This document shows, piece by piece, positions 57,173 through 64,000 of a stretch of 64,000 nt of DNA. Under the pieces are notes generated by a model, which was not told the origin of the DNA, ran no database searches, and saw only the letters and a program-made list of their open reading frames with translations. The position numbers and the translations under genes were made by a program. Position 1 is the first letter of the stretch. The number at the start of each line of letters is the position of its first letter. Location of the stretch: NCBI GenBank assembly GCA_030685235.1, contig MU839099.1, forward strand, positions 124,001 through 188,000. Direction: 5' to 3'. Origin of the DNA: Copromyces sp. CBS 386.78. Its lineage: Eukaryota; Ascomycota; Sordariomycetes; Sordariales; Sordariaceae.

Positions 57173-59251
57173 ATGTTTGTGCTACGCTCAATACAACGAG
57201 CCGACTTCTCCGCTGCCCAGGCTCAGGTTCTGGGCTCCGAGTTTGGCACCACTCCCGACACCAAGCCTGGACCAAGACTCGATGCCATTGGTATTTGGTG
57301 GATTGTATGGGGTGCTATCTGGACGACCGCGGTGGTGGCTGGCATGGTTTTCCTTTGGCTCAGGCGTGATCTCCCAACTCTTAGGATACGCGGTCTCGCT
57401 CTCAGTTTTGCCGGCATCACACTTCTCCATCTCTACTGGATCTCTGTTCAGCTGGGTTACAGCATCGGTCCCATGGCTCCCGAGGTCGCCGAGTTCTGGA
57501 TCATGAGCATTTGGTTTCCTTTCGGAATTGCCCTCTTCCAAGCCGGCAACAGTCAGTTCCTTCATGTCGCAAGGGCACAGGCTCGTTATGCTCGTCCCCC
57601 GAGCCAGATGGAATCTCGATTCGACGAAAAGCACGGGCAGCAACCGTCACAGGGGCTTACCTTTATCGCCCGCTTGCGCAAGATGGACTATTCGAAGAGG
57701 ATGTTTGCCTGCGTTACCATCGGCATGATTGTTCAAGTGAGTAGCACCATTATAGCTTGCATGGCTCGTCTCTAACATCGTTTAGCTCTTTGTTGTTATC
57801 ATCATCTACATGATCTCGCGCAAGTTCCACCCCAGCTTTGGCATCCCCGGTACTGAGGTGTACGGCACCCCTGCAGAGATCGCTATGCAGCAGGGCAGAG
57901 GTTGGGAGTGGTGGCCTTCGCTGTTCTGGCAGTTTCTCTGGGCTTGGGTTATTGCTCCTGTTATTCTTTGGAAGTCTCGTGGTATCCGTGACACCCACGG
58001 CTGGCAGCTCCAGACCATGGCTTGCTGCATTGCTGGCTTGCCTGCGGCTCCTATGTGGCTCATTGCTCTTTACGTTCCCGGCATGGCTCCGGTGAACGCG
58101 GTTTTCGTCCCGCCTCAATGGTATGTCTAGCGCTTTCCCTCCTCGCTAGATGGCAATATCTAACTATTCGTTCAAACAGGATCGGACTCTCCATCATGTT
58201 CATGGAGATTTTCACCATCTTTGTCCCTTGCTGGCAGGTTCGTAAGCACCATAACCTGCGTCAGGAGACACTTGAGTCGATTGCCACTTGGGAGTCCAAG
58301 AAGATGCGCGCCCGCAGCGACGACGGCAATGCCGAGCGTCGGGGCAGTGACCAGAGCGGACCTGCTCTTAGCCCAACCTCAACCAAGGTTGGAGAACACC
58401 ATTTCACTAGCGGAGTCAGAGATTCATGGAAGAAGCTCTCGACCATGGAGATGGGCCGCGGATCTCAGCCAGACTTCAAGAACACTACCGATGATAGCGT
58501 CCTCACAATGTCCGCTCTTGAGCACGTTCTTGAGAAGAACCCGGAACCTCTTCGCCAGTTCTCTGCCCGTCGCGATTTCTCGGGCGAGAACATTGCTTTC
58601 CTCACCGCCGTGGCTGAGTGGAAGGCCGCTCTTCCGCCTCCTTTCGTCCGCAACCGTCACAACGCCGAGCCGGATGTTGTCCGCCAGCAGTTTACCAAGG
58701 CGCTTCGTATTTATGCCGAGTTCATCAGCACCAGAGACGCAGAGTTTCCTATCAACATTGCGTGGCACGAGCTGCGTAAGCTTGAGGGTATCTTTGAGCG
58801 TGCCGCTAGGAACATGTACGGAGATATCGACCGTGGTGGAGCTACTCCCTTCGCAGAAGTCAACTGGTCCGGATCGAACAAGCCCACAAACGACAGCGAG
58901 GTCAACATTGTCTCCAAGTCGGACTCGCTAGCGGTGTCCATGACTCCCATGAGCGAGTTCAAGTCTGCCGAGACCCTCCCTCTTGATGACCCACCACCGA
59001 CCTCCCACGCCACACACCCCCGTAACGCAGCTCTCTACTACTCGGGCGATATCCCACAAACGTTTGACGCTGCCGTCTTCGATGCCGCTCAGTCTAGCAT
59101 CAAGTACCTAGTGCTTACAAACACGTGGCCCAAGTACGTCCGCGAGAGGCGAGACTCTGGAGATTCCTTCATCTCCCAGGATGAGACCGTAAGAAGCAGG
59201 AAGAGTCTGCACAAGGCACTAAGCTTCCTAAAGCCACTTATTCGGGCTTGA
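57173..59251 (+). CDS. Seven-transmembrane RGS-domain protein (fungal G-protein signalling regulator)
   Basis: Three exons, 57173-57736, 57786-58120 and 58180-59251, encode 656 residues. Seven hydrophobic segments lie at about 41-63, 72-96, 107-126, 177-199, 231-250, 261-286 and 301-319. A cytoplasmic region with an RGS domain follows: first block about 410-517 ([17 protein letters not shown]... to [12 protein letters not shown]), a 75-residue Ser/Pro/Thr-rich insert, and the last RGS helices at about 595-625 ([17 protein letters not shown]). RGS domains speed GTP hydrolysis on G-alpha subunits; fungi use them to dampen nutrient, mating and development signals. A receptor-like 7TM part fused to RGS is known in filamentous fungi. 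The ligand, if any, is unknown. Both splice joins fall inside helices and restore continuous hydrophobic segments (IGMIVQ|LFVVII; PPQ|W|IGLSIM). Confidence 0.92.
57737..57785 (+). other. Intron 1 of the RGS gene
   Basis: 49 nt, GTGAGT donor, CTAAC branch site, TTTAG acceptor, phase 0. It lies within the fourth transmembrane segment. Confidence 0.92.
58121..58179 (+). other. Intron 2 of the RGS gene
   Basis: 59 nt, GTATGT donor, TCTAAC branch site, AACAG acceptor, phase 2; rebuilds the Trp codon TG|G. Confidence 0.92.
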
Positions 59252-60039
59252 AGCACAAAACAAAAAGAAAAGAAACCACATCCAGTACACAATGAAAAAT
59301 ACTATCGTTAATGTTATTCACAAACCAAATCTTCCACGATCTTTATTCCACCTACTACATACCCAGCGAGAAGCAAGCAGCTAGCAGCTAGTCTACCTGC
59401 TCTCCACCATCCTTACCCCCAACACCCTCTCTCACTATGTTTATGTTATATCATGTACAAAAACTGATGTGGTTATGTGATTTTGATGAGCTTGGGCTGG
59501 CTGAGGACTACAAAAAGAAGATCAGTCAGCAAATATCCCCAATCATGTCGAAACTTGTGTATTACCACTTTTCACCACCACTACTGCGTTCGTTCATTTC
59601 CCCCCGTCTTTTTCTCCCTCTCTCATCATCATATCAGATTGGATTGTGTGTGGCCTTAGGCCTCTTTCTCGCTAACCAATTATCTCTCTTATCCTCTTAT
59701 CTCACTACCTTTCCTAGCGTCCTTTCAACTCTCCACCTGTTGGTTGTTCCTTTCCTTTTATCAATATACCCATCCTCTATCAACATCATTATGTCATGTT
59801 CCTCCCTTGTGGTCTGTTTAGTGTATAATATCTAAAACAAAGTTGTGTGTGTGTCGTCTGTCTTGTATAAGCATTGTTATGTATGTATGCATGTAACACC
59901 GGGTATCTGGACCAACCATCATTTAAGGGTTGGTCAAATGGGAGGAAGGAAAGTAGTATCATAGGGCCAAAAAGCAAAATCTTCACAGCAACGAGGTGTT
60001 CGCAAAGTATGAGTGAGCTATTGTTTGTTTCCAGTTTCA

Positions 60040-60087
60040 CCTCCTCCTCCTCCTCCTCCTACTACTACTACTACCACTGCTACTACT
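60040..60087. repeat. (CTC)n(CTA)n microsatellite
   Basis: About seven CTC copies followed by four CTA copies and a degenerate ACC/GCT/ACT tail. Confidence 0.9.
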
Positions 60088-61385
60088 TCCTTCTCTCTTT
60101 CTCAATCTGCTTCGCATGGGTAAGTGCCGATGTCAAATGGTGAAGGACAAGGACAGAGCAGACTACATACATAAAACAAATATACAGACGAACTCACACA
60201 CCACAAAAGACAACTTGACCCTTATCTCACTCATCAGTCCTTGAAAGCCTATGTATGCACTACTATATAGTCACAGAACCCTGTGACACTTATGTTTACC
60301 AGTCAAAAATCGAACACTGCCACTATATTGAATATGCCATGGCACAGGACAACATGATCAAACACCAAACAGCGCAACATTTCCACCGATAACGCACCAA
60401 TACTCTGGACAATATGACAAGCCAAATGGCCGTTACCATATGATCTCGATCGAAGAACTTGTATATCGGAACCGCCGGCTTAAAGGCCTCCAACTGATAA
60501 AATCTGTCGCTTTGTCACCGACGTGCTTAATAAAACGGACGACCCCAAGGTGGCCTTTAACACGGCAGTCTCGTACACGAAAGTTTACTCGACATTGGGG
60601 AGCTCCACAGACAGTCAAGTCTTTACCACTGCCATCCACACATCATCCAACAACTTTGACCGGGGTCAAAATCTAAATTCGAAAGATCATACAGTCATGT
60701 TCACATCGTCATTTCTGCTATGCTCCTGATAGGAAAACCATTATCATGGGATATACCGACAGAAAGGTTTGGATAACTCAAGGATATTGTATTCGTACTC
60801 CCACCAATGATCGTGCTCTATTACACCATGTTTTTTTTCTCGCTTTCATTTTTCTCCCACGCTCCCAGGGAATCGGTCGGCGTCCATGCCATCCATGTGT
60901 TCCCCATGCTCTGATCCACCAACGTAGGTCTCCGAGTGAATGGGTCAAGTCCGAGGATTGCATCCAGCCCGTGAATGATACCAGTCACTATTCACTAGGT
61001 AACCCCCGTAATTTTCCTATATCAAGATCAAGATCCCCATCCCCTTCGTCCCCTTCCAAGTTTTGGGAAGTTGCCCTGTTTTTTTCTCCTTCTTCCCTTC
61101 CCAATGGCGCAACTGGACCCCTTGTTTTTAGCTGATAAGTTTGATATGAGAGAAAAACAGAAAATCTCTTTCTATCCCCTTGCCCTTGTCCCCTCCGATC
61201 TTGTCCGAGTGTTTCGCTGATCCTCTTTGAAGAGTTCCGCTAGGAGGGGGGTATAGAAAGTTGACGATCTCCAGGGGCTTCGAAATTTTGGTGACCCCCC
61301 GATGCCCCTTACACTATAAGTGAATTGAGCAGCAGATCGACGGGGCGACCCACATCCACCATGAGTGCCACGTTCGAAACCTCGG

Positions 61386-61423
61386 GGCTCTCTCGGCTCT
61401 CTCGGCTCTCTCTTGGCTCTCTC
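61386..61423. repeat. 9-bp tandem repeat GGCTCTCTC
   Basis: Three contiguous perfect copies and a fourth after a TT insertion. Confidence 0.9.
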
Positions 61424-61572
61424 ACCAGATCGGCATTGTCCGATCCGATGAATGCAAGTCAGCCGAAGCGAGAGAGAGAAAGGTGGATATGAAAGGATGG
61501 ACATTGATGCGGAGCGAACGGACGACCATGATCAGCTGAAGGAAGGGAGCCGGCAGGATAATGGCGGCGAAA

Positions 61573-63282
61573 TCACATGACGAAGAGCATGTCGACGTCT
61601 AGATAATTTCGGAAGTTGTTAGTGTTTTGATTCTCTTGGCTTGAGCTAAGATTATTTGAAGAACGCCGCGCCGGCGGGTTTCATGAGCACTTGGCTTCAT
61701 CGATGACGACATCGAAAGACGCAGCGGAAAAGGGGTGGTGGACACAGAGATAAAACGTACCGATTGGGTGACTGCTGGAGAGCTGAGGCTTCTGGGTATA
61801 CTTAGTCTCGAGCACGTCGCGGACGCTGTTGAGCAACTGCACGTAGCTCTGCTTGGGGTTCGCCTTGATGGCAGAGATGAAAGCCCAGGACATGGCGCCC
61901 GTGGCCTGGGACGCAATGGTCGCGTCGGCCCTAGAACAGTGTCAGTATTTTCATTCTACTAAACCCAAGTCGATTTTCAAAGGGGAAAGATGGCAACATA
62001 CGAAGTCTGGTCGTCCTTGCTACCACTCCACATGATAACATCGGCAGGCGATGTCTTTGTCCGCTTGGTGTGCTCATAGGCCTCATTGCCGCCGCCAAAC
62101 GCTGTCTTAGCGACGGAGAACAGGCTGCTAGCCATGCCTCCAATATCGCCACGAGCATAGGAGCCAACAGCGGCAAGCAGACCTTGACCAGCCTCCTTGG
62201 CAAGGTTAGGCTCCTTGACCACGCCCTTGGTGCTGTAGATATAGGGCAAATCAAGAACGGAGCCGGAGTGGCAGCTGTCAAAGATGGCAGTCAATCGCAC
62301 ACCAGGTTGGAGGGGCTTCACGACAGTATAGTGAATCTCATCGTCGACGATGTGGCCGGCGGTCTTGAAGTCAACGGGATAGATGACCTCATCAAAGCCG
62401 TCTTCCTCATCGCCGTCTGTATCTTCAGTCTGCCCACCGTGGCCTGTTGGATGAGTTGACTAGTAAGTGGGAGCACGCGGGTAAGTATGGTTAGGGAGAT
62501 AACTGACCGGAGTAGTGCAAGAACAAGGCATCGTTGGGCTGAGCACCAGCGACCAGCCACTGCATGGCACGAAGGATGTTCTCCTTTGTAGGCTGCAAGA
62601 GGGGGTTCGTGGCGTCATCGGTAAGAATGACCATATCCTCGCGCTTATAACCATAGTTCTCGACGAGGAAGGCGGAGACGTTCTTAGTGTCGTTGATGCA
62701 GCCGCGCAACTCGCCATCCTGGCCAAAGTAGTTGATGCCAATCAGCAATGCCTTGCGGCGACCTGAGCAGTTGGAGTACTGGAAGCTATAGCCCTCAGGA
62801 GCACCATGGCCGAACTGCTGTGTGCCCGAAGGAATCTCGTGAATCTCATGGGAGCGGTGCTGTCCTTGGTCACGAGCCTGGTGACCAGAACCGATTGGGT
62901 AGCCGTAGGTATCATAGCCAGCGGGAGGAGGACTAGAGGGGCGTTGGGAGTGTCCCCCTTGGTGGTGTTGCTGTGGAGGATATTGCTGCTGCTGCTGGTG
63001 TCCCTCATATCCGCCTTGTGGGGGGTACTGTCCCTGGTTGTAGCCGCCTTGCTGATGGTGCTGAGGAGGTTGTTGATGATATCCTCCGTAGCCCTGGCCT
63101 TGAGGAGGTTGAGGGTTGTACTGGCCCTGTCCTGGGTTTGAATAGCCATAGCCTCCTTGCTGGTGATGGTGTTGTTGTTGTTGTTGTTGTTGCTGCTGCT
63201 GGCCATCCCACTGAGGAGGGGGAGGTTGGTGGTGTCCCCCACCACCGGGGCCGTAGCCTTGTCCAGGGTATCCGTACGACAT
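61573..63282 (-). CDS. mca1: Type I metacaspase
   Basis: Four exons on the minus strand: 63282-62508, 62443-62002, 61930-61761 and 61598-61573. They encode 470 residues. The first 160 or so are a Gln/Gly/Pro/Tyr-rich prodomain (GYGQ, QQGGYN repeats, a CAA/CAG poly-Gln run). The peptidase C14 domain starts with [14 protein letters not shown]. The catalytic pair is His260 (HYSGHGGQ) and Cys316 (FDSCHSGS). Acidic loops nearby fit the calcium-dependent, Arg/Lys-specific cleavage of metacaspases. Fungal members act in stress response, protein quality control and cell death. The last exon is only 26 nt: a splice after SSSHPI rebuilds Asp and gives [12 protein letters not shown], the usual metacaspase ending. 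If the last intron is kept, the protein ends in an unrelated [10 protein letters not shown]... tail. The phase of all three introns is consistent. Confidence 0.93.
61599..61760 (-). other. Intron 3 of the metacaspase gene
   Basis: 162 nt, GTACGT donor, CACTAAC branch site, ATCTAG acceptor, phase 1. Longest intron in the window; reading through it stays open for 26 codons. Confidence 0.88.
61931..62001 (-). other. Intron 2 of the metacaspase gene
   Basis: 71 nt, GTATGT donor, TTCTAG acceptor, phase 2. Confidence 0.92.
62444..62507 (-). other. Intron 1 of the metacaspase gene
   Basis: 64 nt, GTCAGT donor, CAACAG acceptor, phase 1, splits the Gly codon just before catalytic His260. Confidence 0.92.
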
Positions 63283-64000
63283 GGTGAAGATTGGCCGGTG
63301 ATCGATGAAGGAGGGATTCGCGAAGACGGGAAAGAGTGTAGTGGAGCGAGGGCAAAGAGGAACTGGGAGAAACTTCTGTTATGCAAGTCCAATGCCCAGG
63401 TTGTCTCGGGGAAGCTGCCCGAGCGAAGAAGTCAATGTGTTTGTTCGTTCTTTCTGCTTCAGCTGTGTCTCACACGCCAAGCTGGTCCCTGAAACCGCGC
63501 GTCATCCCGCTGTAGAGGTAGTACCTACTACCATGCAGCCTGGGGTTTGCCGGTTGCCTCCCAACTGCTGCCATCCCCCGCGATCCGCACAGCACAACAA
63601 AACGGGGTCCCTGGAACGGAAACGACGGCCGACAACGCTGAATCGAGTTGGGGTCCAGACGAGCCAGCGGTGTTTTTAGTGGTTCATCGGGAGCGACAGC
63701 GGGGAATGGGACCCAAGAGTCCAAGACCCCAAAAAGCAAGTGCTCCCCACACCAGCTGCTAAGCATTTGGTGGATCCGTATCATTCCATTCCAAGACTTC
63801 TTCTTATCTTACTCTTTCCATTCTCGACCACGCCGAGATATTCACGCGGAAGTTATTCTTGGCTTCAACAGCCAAAACCGCCTGTGTTTGCATGAGGAAC
63901 TGGGGCCTTCATTTGCGAAGGAGGGGTCACTATTCTACGTGAGGGGTTCTTTGGGGTTCGGATGGTACAGTTAACACCAAGGAACAGGTGGAGGATGACA
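63283..64000. other. Upstream region of the metacaspase gene
   Basis: Promoter and 5' leader of the metacaspase. No gene supported to the window end. Confidence 0.45.

Larger units (their letters stand above)
59252..61572. other. Intergenic region between convergent RGS and metacaspase genes
   Basis: 2.3 kb holding the 3' flanks of both genes. It contains a (CTC)n(CTA)n microsatellite at 60040-60087 and four copies of a 9-bp GGCTCTCTC unit at 61386-61423. No supported gene. Confidence 0.45.

Overview
The window looks like nuclear DNA of a filamentous ascomycete, most likely a Sordariomycete. The reasons are short (49-162 nt) GT-AG introns, GC-rich intergenic DNA, a set of typical fungal genes (BtgC-type beta-1,3-endoglucanase, GT34 Golgi glycosyltransferase, 7TM-RGS protein, Q/G/P-rich metacaspase), a tRNA-Ser(CGA) with an intron, and a large AT-rich block of transposons damaged in the pattern of repeat-induced point mutation (RIP: C-to-T and G-to-A only, Trp codons turned into TAG). 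The species cannot be named from the sequence.

Layout. Bases 1-28,621 are ordinary gene space: GH17 glucanase (minus, 4045-6318), a small hydrophilic protein with one intron (9530-10184), tRNA-Gly(GCC), a GT34 glycosyltransferase (14611-16111), a non-autonomous TA-flanked inverted-repeat element (18000-18416), a triose-phosphate-transporter-family carrier (19208-20290), tRNA-Ser(CGA), a divergent pair made of a MaoC/HTD2-like acyl-CoA hydratase (minus, 21529-22679) and a mitochondrial acyl-CoA dehydrogenase (plus, 23112-24428), and an unrecognised single-span membrane protein (24867-25895). A 10-N assembly gap edged by G and C homopolymers lies at 26,977-26,986.

Bases 28,622-54,907 form one AT-rich island. 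Its two ends are a perfect 32-bp inverted repeat (30 bp plus a TA on each side), so the island is best read as one TA-target DNA transposon swollen by nested insertions. Inside it a Ty3/gypsy-type LTR element (C, 30,615-52,979, LTRs 232 bp, target duplication CCCTA) is split by two copies of a related LTR family: A (33,529-41,236, plus strand, LTRs 210 bp) and B (44,143-51,429, minus strand, LTRs 222 bp, target duplication GATAA). A is itself split by a 423-bp inverted-repeat element (36,584-37,006) that shows no RIP damage and so probably arrived later. C reads protease before A, RT/RNase H/integrase between A and B, and the end of integrase after B, which independently supports the nesting order.

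Bases 54,908-64,000 return to gene space: a 7TM-RGS signalling protein (57173-59251, plus) and a type I metacaspase (61573-63282, minus) with four exons, the last only 26 nt. The genes do not form one pathway. The only functional pairing suggested by arrangement is the divergent hydratase/acyl-CoA dehydrogenase pair, which shares a 432-bp intergenic region and fits mitochondrial acyl-CoA breakdown.
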